Assembly: GCF_016908935.1 (NCBI RefSeq)
Contig: NZ_JAFBEV010000011.1
Span: forward strand, 24,140 to 88,139
Length of the DNA stretch: 64,000 nucleotides
Reading direction: 5' to 3'
Origin: Sporolactobacillus spathodeae
GTDB taxonomy: Bacteria > Bacillota > Bacilli > Bacillales > Sporolactobacillaceae
The position numbers were made by a program, and so were the translations under genes. Shown one piece after another: positions 26,415 through 34,782 of this stretch; position 1 is the stretch's first letter, and every line of letters begins with the position of its first letter. The notes beneath the pieces are model-generated. The model made no database searches and was not told where the DNA came from. It was given only the letters and a program-made list of their open reading frames with translations.

Positions 26415-26475
26415 AAAATCAATCGATTGAAAAGCGCTTAAGCTTGATTATCTAGTCAAGCGTTGATCTGAGGGC

Positions 26476-26500
26476 AAAAAAAAATCCCCTCATGGGGAAT
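26476..26500 (-). terminator. Intrinsic terminator of the YolD operon
   Basis: Read on the minus strand: TTCCCC, CATGA-type loop, GGGGA, then nine T residues. Confidence 0.75.
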
Positions 26501-26661
26501 CAGTCACGCATGCTGAATTGCTCAACATCCGCGCGGGACAACGCAAAAGACTTACCGCGCTGAGCATATAAGCGAATGTGTCCACTGATAATTAGCTGCA
26601 AAACTTCTTGTTTCTCGCCACCGATGAGAGACGCGGCTTCTTCCATACTGATTAAATCCAA
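26500..26661 (-). CDS. 53-aa HTH-like protein, last gene of the YolD operon
   Basis: Reads MDLISMEEAASLIGGEKQEV and continues LQLIISGHIRLYAQRGKSFALSR (key residues ISGHIRLY), ending DVEQFSMRD. The pattern of a helix, a turn, then a basic 'GHIRLYAQRGK' wing and a closing 'SRADVEQF' looks like an excisionase/MerR-type winged helix. TTG start 8 nt after aaggagt. It begins 14 bp after the YolD stop, so it belongs to the same SOS transcript. Missed by a 60-codon cut-off. Confidence 0.65.
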   Translation of the reverse strand: MDLISMEEAASLIGGEKQEVLQLIISGHIRLYAQRGKSFALSRADVEQFSMRD

Positions 26662-26675
26662 TACATCTGCACTCC

Positions 26676-27011
26676 TTACCCAATGCTAATGATGTCCTGA
26701 AAGGGAACTGCCCAACTGAACCCAAACGCATCATTAATCACTATCTCTCCTATTATCGGATCGATCTTGTCAATTGTACACTTTTTTTGTCGAATCGATC
26801 CACTATGATAATAAGAAAGCGTAACAAAACAGTGTTTGACGACGGCCTCATTCAGCTGACGACCGATTGCGTCAAGCGTCTGCTCGTCAAGAAGTGGCCG
26901 CTCGATCTGAGAGGCGCGCGCTTGTTGGGCGCGCAAGGCATCCACATGCTCTGGTAGCATCATCCGGCTAGATTCCCAACGGATATTGGATCCTGGCGTC
27001 AGTTTGTTCAT
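26676..27011 (-). CDS. YolD-family protein
   Basis: 111 aa. The N-terminal signature is NIRWESSRMMLPEHVDALR, as in the YolD family found beside UvrX-type Y-family polymerases in Bacillales; the C-terminal beta-rich part (FGFSWAVPFQDIISI) is also typical. The start ATG overlaps the upstream stop (TGATG). The matching polymerase is about 21 kb away in this window, also under LexA boxes, rather than adjacent as usual. Confidence 0.85.
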   Translation of the reverse strand: MNKLTPGSNIRWESSRMMLPEHVDALRAQQARASQIERPLLDEQTLDAIGRQLNEAVVKHCFVTLSYYHSGSIRQKKCTIDKIDPIIGEIVINDAFGFSWAVPFQDIISIG

Positions 27012-27181
27012 CACAGGCCACCTTCTGTTTTAGAAAGATGTTTCAGTTTGTCGATAGCCTGTTCAATTTCTTCCTTGCTGTGCCCCGTCCGCTGCTCGAG
27101 ATCGTCAAGAGCTGTGATGCGCTGCATCAGCCGATCATTTAGAATGATTTGCTTCAGTTTTCTTTCAAAGTCGGAAAGCAC
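27011..27181 (-). CDS. 56-aa coiled, charged protein, first gene of the YolD operon
   Basis: Starts at GTG 27181, 7 nt after aaaggagat: MLSDFERKLKQIILNDRLMQ and then RITALDDLEQRTGHSKEEIE. Predominantly helical and charged. It overlaps YolD by 1 nt. B. subtilis has a small gene, yqzH, next to its yolD-type yqjX; I cannot establish homology by eye. Confidence 0.65.
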   Translation of the reverse strand: MLSDFERKLKQIILNDRLMQRITALDDLEQRTGHSKEEIEQAIDKLKHLSKTEGGL

Positions 27182-27211
27182 GTCATCATCTCCTTTACCT
27201 TCTATTATACA

Positions 27212-27225
27212 CGAACATTTGTTCC
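27212..27225 (-). promoter_or_regulatory. LexA (DinR) box 1 of the YolD operon
   Basis: CGAACATTTGTTCC matches 13 of 14 positions of the Bacillus SOS box CGAACRNRYGTTYC, about 30 bp upstream of the first gene. Confidence 0.85.
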
Positions 27226-27242
27226 TTATCCAGAAGGAAGAA

Positions 27243-27256
27243 CGAACGCATGTTCT
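27243..27256 (-). promoter_or_regulatory. LexA (DinR) box 2 of the YolD operon
   Basis: CGAACGCATGTTCT matches 13 of 14 positions of the SOS box, centred 31 bp from box 1 (about three helical turns). Confidence 0.82.
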
Positions 27257-27324
27257 TGATTGGGAGAAAACCCTGTTGCTTACGCGCGGAGACAGCAATG
27301 AGCCACTCATGCAAAAATAATAAA

Positions 27325-27351
27325 AAGGATGTCTTAATCTAAGACATCCTT
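27325..27351. terminator. Palindromic terminator between the SDR gene and the YolD operon region
   Basis: AAGGATGTCTTA and TAAGACATCCTT form a perfect 12-bp stem; on the minus strand it is followed by TTTTATTATTTTT, so it ends the SDR transcript. Confidence 0.82.
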
Positions 27352-27365
27352 GATTTTCATACGCT

Positions 27366-28139
27366 TTATTTCTCTTTTAGAAAGGAGCGGGTAGCGGCAA
27401 GTAAGATAAAAACGGGAAGTACCTTACTAATGATGCGGAAACTGGAAGCAAATGGGCCATACGTTGAGACGGGCTTTCCTTGACGGCTATCTCTGAGCGC
27501 ATGTTCTGCCTCTTTTTCCGGACTGCTTTTTGGCAGCTTGTCCATAAACCAGCCTTTGTTTGACGGACCGGCTATACCAAGAAATTCCGTGGCAACAGGT
27601 CCTGGACAAACTGCCGTCACAGCGATTTTTCGTGGACGTAATTCCTCATTGAGCGCGCGGCTGTAAGAGAGGACATACGCTTTAGTCGCTGCGTAGATAC
27701 CGAAGAGTGGCTGAGGTGCGAAGGCCGCCGAGGAGGCCACCAAAACAATTCGTCCGCCGACAGGGATATAAGGCAGCGATAGGCTGGTGATTGCAGTCAG
27801 TGCTTCGCAGTTCAAGCGAATCATACCCGTTTCTTCATCCAGAGGCAGCGAACCGATTTTGCCGTATTTCCCATAGCCGGCTGCGTTGACCAATAATTGG
27901 ATATACGGCTTGTCCGCCTCTAACGTATTTTTTAACATCTCGATACTCTCCGGGTCAGTTAGGTCGATCGGAAAGACTTTTGTGTGGACAATCAGTTGCT
28001 GTGCCAATTCATTGAGCCGATCCGCTCTTCTTGAAATGATCCAGACCTCATCAATATCGGCGTAGATCCTATCGATTTCTTTAACGATTTCCCGGCCGAT
28101 GCCTGAGGAAGCACCTGTCACCAGTGCGATACGCTTCAT
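27366..28139 (-). CDS. Short-chain dehydrogenase/reductase
   Basis: 257 aa classical SDR. Cofactor motif TGASSGIGREI, structural NAAGYGKYG, active-site Ser in VLVASSAAF, and YAATKAYVLSYSRAL containing the catalytic Tyr-x-x-x-Lys; PGPVATEF follows. The ATG at 28139 is preferred because aggaggg lies 6 nt upstream; a longer frame would begin in repeat remnant sequence. DltE/YqjQ-like in pattern; substrate not determinable. Confidence 0.9.
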   Translation of the reverse strand: MKRIALVTGASSGIGREIVKEIDRIYADIDEVWIISRRADRLNELAQQLIVHTKVFPIDLTDPESIEMLKNTLEADKPYIQLLVNAAGYGKYGKIGSLPLDEETGMIRLNCEALTAITSLSLPYIPVGGRIVLVASSAAFAPQPLFGIYAATKAYVLSYSRALNEELRPRKIAVTAVCPGPVATEFLGIAGPSNKGWFMDKLPKSSPEKEAEHALRDSRQGKPVSTYGPFASSFRIISKVLPVFILLAATRSFLKEK

Positions 28140-28175
28140 GAACATCCCTCCTGAGTGCGGCGTTATTTTTTTTCT

Positions 28176-28208
28176 CAAAAAATAAGAATGTATCAGATTT
28201 TGCGCATG
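28176..28208 (+). repeat. Left-end remnant of the structured repeat
   Basis: AAAATAAGAATGTATCAGAT and TTTGCGCATGAA are recognisable, without any core. Confidence 0.6.
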
Positions 28209-28389
28209 AATGAGCAGAATCCCAATCAAATGAAGTGATAGGACAGATTCTCATTAAATTGTACCGCGACTTGCTAGGCATCACAAATTTAATCATCGAT
28301 AAGAATATCGTTTTCCGAGAATAAATCTTTGCTTCCCTTCTGGTTTCGGCGATAGACTAAAGGTATTCTTAAGAGAGAGGGGCATTCGT

Positions 28390-29034
28390 GTGACGTATCT
28401 TTACCATATAAAACGCCCGGAAACTGTCACTGAGGAGACACCGATCCTGGTCACCTTGCATGGCATGGGATCGAATTATCACGATTTGTCAGCCATTGCC
28501 GGAAAACAATCGGCAGATTATATTCAAATTGATGTTCAAGGCAATCGTCCTTGGCAATCCGGTTATACCTATTATGTTCCGAATTTCTCATCGGTTCCCG
28601 AAGAGCACGTGATCCTTGAGACATTAGACGCGTTAATGCAATTTCTCAAAGAAACTTATCAAAAAGAGAAACTTTCCGAAAACCAGCCACTTTATTTCCT
28701 CGGGTTCAGTCAAGGCGCCATTCTCAGTTTGTGTCTTGGTATCCTTTATCCGCAACGTGTCAGCGGCGCTGTGATTTTAAGCGGGCGTTTGCCGCAATTT
28801 GTGACGGAAAAGCTGGATCAAACTTCGGCAAAGCCTTCATTTTTTATCGGACAGGGGCAATTCGATCCGCTTTTTCCTCTGCCAATTGGGCGTGCACTGC
28901 ATCAATTTCTGACGGAGAATGGTTATGCAACGTTCTATCACGAGTATGCAACCAGCCACGGCGTCAATGGGGAAGAACTAGTAGCTGTGCAGCAGTGGCT
29001 AACATCTGCGTTTAATGGAAAACTTCAGTCTTGA
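28390..29034 (+). CDS. Alpha/beta-hydrolase, phospholipase/carboxylesterase family
   Basis: 214 aa. Oxyanion region TLHGMGSNYHDLS, nucleophile elbow FLGFSQGAILS (Ser), acid in GQFDPLFP (Asp) and His in TSHGVNGEE. This is the short esterase family related to B. subtilis YvaK/YtpA-size hydrolases and to acyl-protein thioesterases. GTG start after agagagggg. Single gene with its own terminator. Confidence 0.85.
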   Translation: MTYLYHIKRPETVTEETPILVTLHGMGSNYHDLSAIAGKQSADYIQIDVQGNRPWQSGYTYYVPNFSSVPEEHVILETLDALMQFLKETYQKEKLSENQPLYFLGFSQGAILSLCLGILYPQRVSGAVILSGRLPQFVTEKLDQTSAKPSFFIGQGQFDPLFPLPIGRALHQFLTENGYATFYHEYATSHGVNGEELVAVQQWLTSAFNGKLQS

Positions 29035-29051
29035 AAAAAATGACGGATTAA

Positions 29052-29087
29052 AACCTGCACGTCTCCTAGAGACGCGCAGGTTTTTTC
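29052..29087 (+). terminator. Intrinsic terminator after the esterase
   Basis: AACCTGCACGTCTC pairs with GAGACGCGCAGGTT (one mismatch) followed by TTTTTT. Confidence 0.9.
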
Positions 29088-29099
29088 ACATTTTCGCCC

Positions 29100-29128
29100 T
29101 TGGGCGGTCCGCAGTCAAATGCTATAAT
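29100..29128 (+). promoter_or_regulatory. Sigma-A-type promoter of the MarR gene
   Basis: TTGGGC at 29100-29105 and TATAAT at 29123-29128 with a 17-nt spacer. Confidence 0.55.
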
Positions 29129-29186
29129 CAGGTTGCTGATTTCAAGTATTTTGGCGGAGAACCCGCTCAGGGAGTGCGTTGGTTGC

Positions 29187-29654
29187 ATGGATGAACAAAT
29201 AATCAAGGAGATCACTCAAAATTATTACCGAATTTTGGATTTAGACAGCTCGGATGACAAAGAAAAAGTTTGGATGGCACGCCGTTTCTCAGGTAATATT
29301 AGCGGACTGACGACACTTTGTTATCATATGATTGATCTGATCTGGCGTCATCCAGGGACCAATGGGAAAACGATTTGTGAACATTCAGACGTCTTACAGG
29401 GTACCGTATCTAAAGTGATCAGCCGTCTCATAAGAGTAGGACTTGTGACGGTTCAGACGGGAGAAAAAGACAGAAGAGACCGCTATTACAGTTTAACGGC
29501 TTTAGGAGAGGAACTGGCTCAGATTCATGCGGCGATGCATCAATTGAAAGATAAAAAAATAGAAGCGATTCTGACCCAATTCAATGCAGCTGAACGCGAT
29601 ACAATTGCTGCATTTGTGAAAAAGATGCTCGAATTGGAGCAAAGTGCTTTATGA
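29187..29654 (+). CDS. MarR-family transcriptional regulator
   Basis: 155 aa winged-helix protein. HTH: GTNGKTICEHSDVLQGTVSK then VISRLIRVGLVTV; the wing contains EKDRRDRYYSLT. A long C-terminal helix follows for dimerisation. ATG 29187 lies 12 nt after agggag, a slightly long spacing. The downstream DoxX-like gene, 300 bp away in the same direction, may be a target but nothing proves it. Confidence 0.85.
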   Translation: MDEQIIKEITQNYYRILDLDSSDDKEKVWMARRFSGNISGLTTLCYHMIDLIWRHPGTNGKTICEHSDVLQGTVSKVISRLIRVGLVTVQTGEKDRRDRYYSLTALGEELAQIHAAMHQLKDKKIEAILTQFNAAERDTIAAFVKKMLELEQSAL

Positions 29655-29895
29655 AAACGGTAACTGCCAAATGTGACGAAACAATGAAAACGTTTTAAAA
29701 TGATGCCAAAAAACGGTAAATAATCAGGATCGGATATTGTAGGGCTATTGAAAAAGGATTAATATGATTGTGCAAGATATATTCCGCGGAATGTAATGTG
29801 TCTCGCACAGAGAAAGTTAAGAAGCTTTTAAGTTTTTTCATGCAACCTCTTTCGTAAATCAGTCGTTCCTGCACATATTTTGGAAAACGTTATCA
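29652..29895 (+). promoter_or_regulatory. Three cre-like (CcpA) sites upstream of the DoxX-like gene
   Basis: TGAAAACGGTAACT (29652-29665), TGAAAACGTTTTAA (29685-29698) and GGAAAACGTTATCA (29882-29895) each match 13 of 14 positions of TGWAARCGYTWNCW. A perfect 12-bp palindrome ATTCCGCGGAAT lies between them. No gene is present in this 300-bp gap. Confidence 0.5.
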
Positions 29896-29954
29896 AAACA
29901 GTGATTTAAAAACGGAAAATGTACCCGTTACACACTTTTGGGGGAGGAATTATC

Positions 29955-30494
29955 ATGGTTCATTGGCTTCGTAATAATAAATATGCATCGATTGTCTTAC
30001 TGCTTATTCGCTTATATTTAGGCTATCAATGGCTTCTTGATGGATTTGCTAAATTATGGGGCAACGAAAGCCCATTCAATGCGCAAGGCTTCATGATTGG
30101 AGTGACAAAAAATCCAGTACTCGGCCCTGAAAAACAGGTCTTATATCCTGTATACAATGCGTTTATTAAGAGTATCGCTTTGCCGCACGCTGGGCTTTTC
30201 AGTTTCATGGTTGCATGGGGCGAATTTTTGATTGGCATTGGCTTGCTTCTCGGTGTTCTGACGACAGCAGCTGCCTTCTTTGCCCTGTTCTTGAATTTCA
30301 TGTATTTATTCGCCGGAACCGTTTCATCCAATCCTCTTTACGTTCTACTCGGTTCAATTCTGCTGTACAGCGGGTTCAACGCTGGTAAAATTGGCGGAGA
30401 CTATTGGGTGATTCCATATATCCGCAGTTATTATGGAAAGTGGTTCCATAAAGCTGGTGGCAATGTGGTAGCCGGCGGTGTCGTGCACAACTGA
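29955..30494 (+). CDS. DoxX-family membrane protein
   Basis: 179 aa, four predicted membrane helices. N-terminal RLYLGYQWLLDGFAKLWG and GEFLIGIGLLLGVLTTAAAF match the DoxX/DoxD family associated with quinone-linked oxidoreduction. ATG 29955 follows gggggagg; the longer frame has no ribosome binding site. Substrate unknown. Confidence 0.85.
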   Translation: MVHWLRNNKYASIVLLLIRLYLGYQWLLDGFAKLWGNESPFNAQGFMIGVTKNPVLGPEKQVLYPVYNAFIKSIALPHAGLFSFMVAWGEFLIGIGLLLGVLTTAAAFFALFLNFMYLFAGTVSSNPLYVLLGSILLYSGFNAGKIGGDYWVIPYIRSYYGKWFHKAGGNVVAGGVVHN

Positions 30495-30531
30495 CGCCGG
30501 GGTATCAAAAAGTTAATTGTTCTTCTTTGTG

Positions 30532-30580
30532 AACAACACCCGTACTGCGATCCGTGGCAGCGTGGGTGTTGTTTGTTTTT
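30532..30580 (+). terminator. Intrinsic terminator after the DoxX-like gene
   Basis: AACAACACCC pairs with GGGTGTTGTT and is followed by TGTTTTTAT. Confidence 0.88.
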
Positions 30581-30648
30581 ATCTAATTTTTGCACGAAAA
30601 ATAAAGCGTATTCGATACAAAAAAGACTTGGCCAAGGCAATTTTTTCC
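30581..30648 (+). repeat. End-only derivative of the structured repeat
   Basis: Left end ATCTAATTTTTGCACGAAAA and AATAAAGCG directly followed by the right end ACAAAAAAGACTTGGCCAAG; the entire GC-rich core is missing. Confidence 0.75.
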
Positions 30649-30849
30649 CAATAAGCACTTGTTTATGACAGGCGCGTTAGATGAAAAATGATCATTGTCC
30701 TTGTATAATGGCTCTATCGGTAACTTAGGGAGCGATTTAAATATGTAAGGTCATTGTTCAACCACTTGCTGTTCAAATATTGCGGTGATGTGCATTTTTC
30801 CAGGTACATCTATTTCAAGCTGCAAGAAATAGCAGAAAGGAATCGAACA

Positions 30850-32067
30850 ATGACAAAAAAACAGTCGTTTACTTGCCTGTGGGTGGGTCAGTCTCTGGCC
30901 AATTGCGGGGATGTTTTTTATATTGTCGGGATGATGACCATCATTTACGCGGCGACCCAGTCGGCATTTTATATGGCCGCTGTCCCCTTTCTAACGATGA
31001 TGATGCGCTTTATCAGTGGCATTTTTGCGCCGCTTATTCTCGATAAATTTGGTCTGAAATGTTCACTAACTCGTTCTCAGACGGCTAAATCACTTTTATT
31101 ATTGCTGCTGGCTATCGCTTTTTCTTTTCATCTTTTTGGCCCTGATTTTCTGCTGATTTTCCTGTTGGCTGCCGGAATCAGTTTTCTCGATGGTTGGGCC
31201 TTGCCGGCACGAAACGCCATGGTCCCACTGCTGATTACTAAGGAAAAATTAGTTCAGACAAACAGTTTTTTGTCGCTGCTGGATCAGTCAATTAATTTAA
31301 GCGGCTGGGCGCTCGGTGGCACTCTAGTTACTTTGTTTGGCGGCACAAAGATCGTTTGGGGTACCTTTTTCCTGTTTTTGCTTTCCACAGTTTTCATGCT
31401 GCTGATTGAAGCAGACACGGTAAGCAGCCAGAAAATGAGGGACAGAGCGGGAAGACTGGAAGTCATGAAAGAAGGCTGGCGAGCCATTGGGCAGACGCCA
31501 TTGTTGCGGTTGATTAGTTGGACGGACGCGATCGGAACCATCGCGTCCGTTGTATGGATGGCCGCGATTGTTTTCGTTTTTGTCCACCATGTGCTCCATG
31601 TTTCAGACGCATGGTGGGGATTCATTAATTTCAGTTATTTCGTTGGTCTGATTCTCGGCGGGCTGGTCAGTGTCCGCTGTGCCACACTTATCCAGCACCA
31701 TTTGAGACAAGCAGCGCTAATCGGCCTTTTGGCAATCGGAATAGCGACACTGCTTTTTGGCTGGAACAAGCTGCCCGCAATTGCTCTGGTTCTGTCCTTT
31801 GCCGTCGGTTTTTTTGAACAACTGCAAACGATTGCCTTCAGTACACTCATTCAGACTTGCACTAAACCGCAATTATTGGCCAAAGTGTACGCAGCGCAAG
31901 GCGCGCTGTATGCTGTCGCTTATGGATTGGCTACACTGGTCTTTGGTTATTTGACGGATAAAATCGGGGTGATCTCAGTCTTTACACTTTCAGGTCTATT
32001 GATTCTGGCAACTTTTGTGTACGCACTCCGTACAAAAAAAGAATGGCCGATGCAAGCGGATTGCTGA
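30850..32067 (+). CDS. Major facilitator superfamily transporter
   Basis: 405 aa, about twelve membrane helices in two halves. The loop after helix 2 reads SGIFAPLILDKFGLK, a degenerate MFS motif A, and a second half-motif follows YLTDKIG. ATG 30850 follows agaaagga; the frame upstream is not supported. Belongs to the MFS efflux group resembling macrolide or multidrug exporters; substrate unknown. Confidence 0.88.
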   Translation: MTKKQSFTCLWVGQSLANCGDVFYIVGMMTIIYAATQSAFYMAAVPFLTMMMRFISGIFAPLILDKFGLKCSLTRSQTAKSLLLLLLAIAFSFHLFGPDFLLIFLLAAGISFLDGWALPARNAMVPLLITKEKLVQTNSFLSLLDQSINLSGWALGGTLVTLFGGTKIVWGTFFLFLLSTVFMLLIEADTVSSQKMRDRAGRLEVMKEGWRAIGQTPLLRLISWTDAIGTIASVVWMAAIVFVFVHHVLHVSDAWWGFINFSYFVGLILGGLVSVRCATLIQHHLRQAALIGLLAIGIATLLFGWNKLPAIALVLSFAVGFFEQLQTIAFSTLIQTCTKPQLLAKVYAAQGALYAVAYGLATLVFGYLTDKIGVISVFTLSGLLILATFVYALRTKKEWPMQADC

Positions 32068-32091
32068 AGATTAAAAATAGAGCGATGAAAA

Positions 32092-32124
32092 AACAGCGAG
32101 GACAATTTGTCCTCGCTGTTTTTG
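32092..32124 (+). terminator. Intrinsic terminator after the MFS gene
   Basis: AACAGCGAGGACA and TGTCCTCGCTGTT form a perfect 13-bp stem followed by TTTTG. Confidence 0.92.
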
Positions 32125-32146
32125 TGCAAAGATGAATTTTGATGAG

Positions 32147-32314
32147 GCGCAATTGTTGAAAAAGGACTTGGCGACGCCAGTTTATCTTAAAAGATAAGAA
32201 TGTATAAGATTTTGCACAAAAAAATGGAGCGAAGGTGCGAGACGCCCGCGGCAAGCGAGCGACTGGAGCGCAATTTTTGCAAAGAAAGACTTGGCGACAC
32301 CAAGTTTTATCTTA
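32147..32314 (+). repeat. Structured repeat: solo right end plus a copy lacking the central hairpin
   Basis: 32147-32187 is a right end (GCGCAATTGTTGAAAAAGG, ACTTGGCGACGCCAGTTT). 32188-32314 has both ends but reads GCGAGACGCCCGCGGCAAG across the core, so the hairpin between the two GC-rich arms has been removed. Confidence 0.85.
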
Positions 32315-32357
32315 ATCTGATAGATTCGAATTTGTTTGGGCATCCTTCACCGTAAGA

Positions 32358-33542
32358 TCAATTAAACATGAATTTATACGTATTAATTTTCACATTTAAG
32401 ACGAGGCCGACCGCGAACATGCTGATAAATAATGAGCTACCACCGTAGCTGATGAATGGAAGGCCTAAACCGGTAATAGGCAAGATACCGATCGTCATGC
32501 CAATGTTTTGAAAGATTTGGTAAGCAAACATGCCAATGACACCCGCGCAGACTAAAGCGCCATAGGGTGAGTGTGACTCTAAACTTATCTTCAATATTCT
32601 ATAGAGAAGGACGAAATAGGTCAGTATCAGAAAAGAAGCACCTAACATCCCCCATTTGCCACCCACTATTGAAAAGACAAAGTCCGAATACGCGTAGGGA
32701 ACTGAAAAATTGGCCATGCTTGCTCCGCTCAACTCGCCTGAACCAATTGCATTTAATGAAGTCTGCAATTGATAGCCATCCGAATTCGTGAAGCGATTAG
32801 GGTCGAGCCATCCGTAAAAGCGCTGTGCCTGATAAGATGGAAGGTGACTCAAAATATCATTGAAAAATACATTTGGATTCAAGAAATAGAGAAGAATAAG
32901 TCCAGATATTAGGATAATAACAGGTAAAACAAGAATCATAATTGTCTTTACTCTTATTTTTGACACAAACAAAATAGTTATAAAAATAGAGCTATCTACA
33001 AGTAGACTGCCTAGATCGGGATACTGTTTGGCAAAAAAGACTAAAGGGACGAGATAAAGAAGTAATTTGCCGATAAAAATAAACTCATCTTTGGTCGTGA
33101 TAAATTCTTGATCGTCTTCTTGAAGTCTTGCTAATTTGCTGCTCACAGCAAGTATTAAGCCTATTTTCATAAATTCTGCAGGCTGTATCGAAATGGGTCC
33201 CAAACGATACCAACCCTTAGCGCCGTTGATAACAGGAGCGATACTGTCCGGCATAATCAGAATGCCTAGCATGAAGACAATGCATATTAAATAAATGTAA
33301 GTCGACACGCGTTCAATAACATCTAAGTCAATGAATACAGCGACGAGAAAAAATGGAATGGATAAGACGTAGAGTATGATCTGCTCTTTTAGAAAATTGC
33401 TGGCTATCAGGTGGGCACTTTGTGCAGAGGACAGCACGAAACAACTAATACAAAAAAGAAGGAATAGGATAAAAACTAAAGAGTAATCTATTCTTTCCCA
33501 AATATTTTCTCTGTTTTCCAATTTTTTGTTCTCACTTTCCAA
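32358..33542 (-). CDS. RodA/FtsW/SpoVE-family (SEDS) protein, RodA-like
   Basis: 394 aa, about ten membrane helices; SEDS peptidoglycan glycosyltransferase that works with a class B PBP in elongation or sporulation. Family signatures: INGAKGWYRLGPISIQPAEF(M)K, summarised as WYRLGPISIQPAEF, then AKQYPDLGS (catalytic-region Asp), SLNAIGSGELSGAS, and the C-terminal TGLGLPFISYGGSS. It is more A+T-rich than the backbone genes. The TTG start at 33542 lacks a good ribosome binding site, so the start is uncertain. An accessory paralogue is likely. Confidence 0.88.
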   Translation of the reverse strand: MESENKKLENRENIWERIDYSLVFILFLLFCISCFVLSSAQSAHLIASNFLKEQIILYVLSIPFFLVAVFIDLDVIERVSTYIYLICIVFMLGILIMPDSIAPVINGAKGWYRLGPISIQPAEFMKIGLILAVSSKLARLQEDDQEFITTKDEFIFIGKLLLYLVPLVFFAKQYPDLGSLLVDSSIFITILFVSKIRVKTIMILVLPVIILISGLILLYFLNPNVFFNDILSHLPSYQAQRFYGWLDPNRFTNSDGYQLQTSLNAIGSGELSGASMANFSVPYAYSDFVFSIVGGKWGMLGASFLILTYFVLLYRILKISLESHSPYGALVCAGVIGMFAYQIFQNIGMTIGILPITGLGLPFISYGGSSLFISMFAVGLVLNVKINTYKFMFN

Positions 33543-33560
33543 TGTGTTTAAGGCTATGTT

Positions 33561-33602
33561 TAAGGAAAAATGCGATGTGCGAGACGCCTGCGATGTAGTA
33601 GT
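33561..33602 (+). repeat. Partial core of the structured repeat
   Basis: GGAAAAATGCGATGTGCGAG then ACGCCTGCG, after which the similarity stops. Downstream to 33752 nothing is recognised. Confidence 0.6.
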
Positions 33603-33752
33603 GAGATTTCTCTGAGCGACAATCCAGACTTCTTCTCGATCTCGTGTTTATCCAAACTATTATAATATTCTATTGATCCATTTGCATTCATGAGGTCAAA
33701 AAAAGATTTTCACATTTATTTTTGATTGGGTGTTATTTCTTTGAACGGCCAA

Positions 33753-34244
33753 TTATTCGTCCCTGTCCATTTCTGAAATATTTGCCAACATTTTTCGCAT
33801 AACGGAACGCGCCACGCGCAATTCTTCATGATCGATGTCTTGAAATAAAGTCTCGGTAAAAATCTGGCCTTCTTTGCGCACTTTATTCCATAATTCCACA
33901 CTTTGTTTGGTTAGTTTCAGGTGAGTTACGCGGGCGTCTTGCGTATCCTTTTCTAGTTCAAGAAGCCCTTTCTGCGCCATCTTCAACGCAATCTGCTTCA
34001 CATTTTGGTGTGAACTGCCCATTTCTTTTGCCACTTCTTTGATCGATGGAGGCTCATGAAACAGATTATCAATAATAATGGAGAGAAACCATTGCTTGGT
34101 CGTCACATCAAATTTTTTCAAGCCACGTTCCATAATCGTATCGATTTGATTTGTCGCCACAAAAAGCGAGCCAAATAGATATTGCAAATCAGGCATGCTG
34201 TCTAACTTATTCAAGTGAATCACCTCTGAAAAAAACTTTGTCAT
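33753..34244 (-). CDS. MarR-family transcriptional regulator paired with a flavodoxin
   Basis: 163 aa. Winged helix: PSIKEVAKEMGSSHQNVKQI (recognition helix) then ALKMAQKGLLELEKDTQDAR with the wing. It follows the flavodoxin gene by 21 bp on the same strand, so both are likely one operon and the regulator probably controls its own promoter at the large palindrome upstream of the flavodoxin gene. Confidence 0.85.
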   Translation of the reverse strand: MTKFFSEVIHLNKLDSMPDLQYLFGSLFVATNQIDTIMERGLKKFDVTTKQWFLSIIIDNLFHEPPSIKEVAKEMGSSHQNVKQIALKMAQKGLLELEKDTQDARVTHLKLTKQSVELWNKVRKEGQIFTETLFQDIDHEELRVARSVMRKMLANISEMDRDE

Positions 34245-34265
34245 TTATGCTAACTGCAATGACGA

Positions 34266-34760
34266 TCAATCTTTGTTGTTTGCTTGACTTAACTTGATGG
34301 CGGCACGTGCCCACTGCGCAGCTCGCGTGCATTCGCCTTCTTTAAGCGGGCCCTCGTACCCAGTCACATAAAATCCTTCCGGCTGTAGAAGTAGGTGTGC
34401 TCGCTTATGGTGTAGTTTTTTTGCTATTTTTTTGGCGGCATAACCCAATAATTTGATGACTATACGCAGCGCCTTGGAGGAGACGTCTTGACTCGCTATT
34501 CTCGTATCGAATGCTAAAGCGGAAACACCTTTTAGTTGATTCGGTGACAGTCGATGAATGAAGTCAGTGGTCGGTTTTGTCGGATGGAAGGCGCGTGTAG
34601 GCGAACCGACAATTAACATATCTATATGATCGAGAGGACCGGCAGTCACTTCATGCGGACGGCACATGACAACTTTTTCCGAATCCATAGCTGACCGCAT
34701 GGCATCAGCAATTTTTTGAGTATTGCCAAATACAGAATCGCAGACAATTAAAACATTCAT
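34266..34760 (-). CDS. Flavodoxin-like protein
   Basis: 164 aa. FMN phosphate loop CDSVFGNTQKIADAM at the N-terminus, then VGSPTRAFHPTKPT, a flavodoxin-fold loop. ATG 34760 is 8 nt after gaggag; GTG 34766 is too close. Likely an FMN redox carrier or menaquinone-type reductase partner regulated by the MarR gene downstream. Confidence 0.82.
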   Translation of the reverse strand: MNVLIVCDSVFGNTQKIADAMRSAMDSEKVVMCRPHEVTAGPLDHIDMLIVGSPTRAFHPTKPTTDFIHRLSPNQLKGVSALAFDTRIASQDVSSKALRIVIKLLGYAAKKIAKKLHHKRAHLLLQPEGFYVTGYEGPLKEGECTRAAQWARAAIKLSQANNKD

Positions 34761-34782
34761 AAGCACGGCTCCTCATCTGAAA

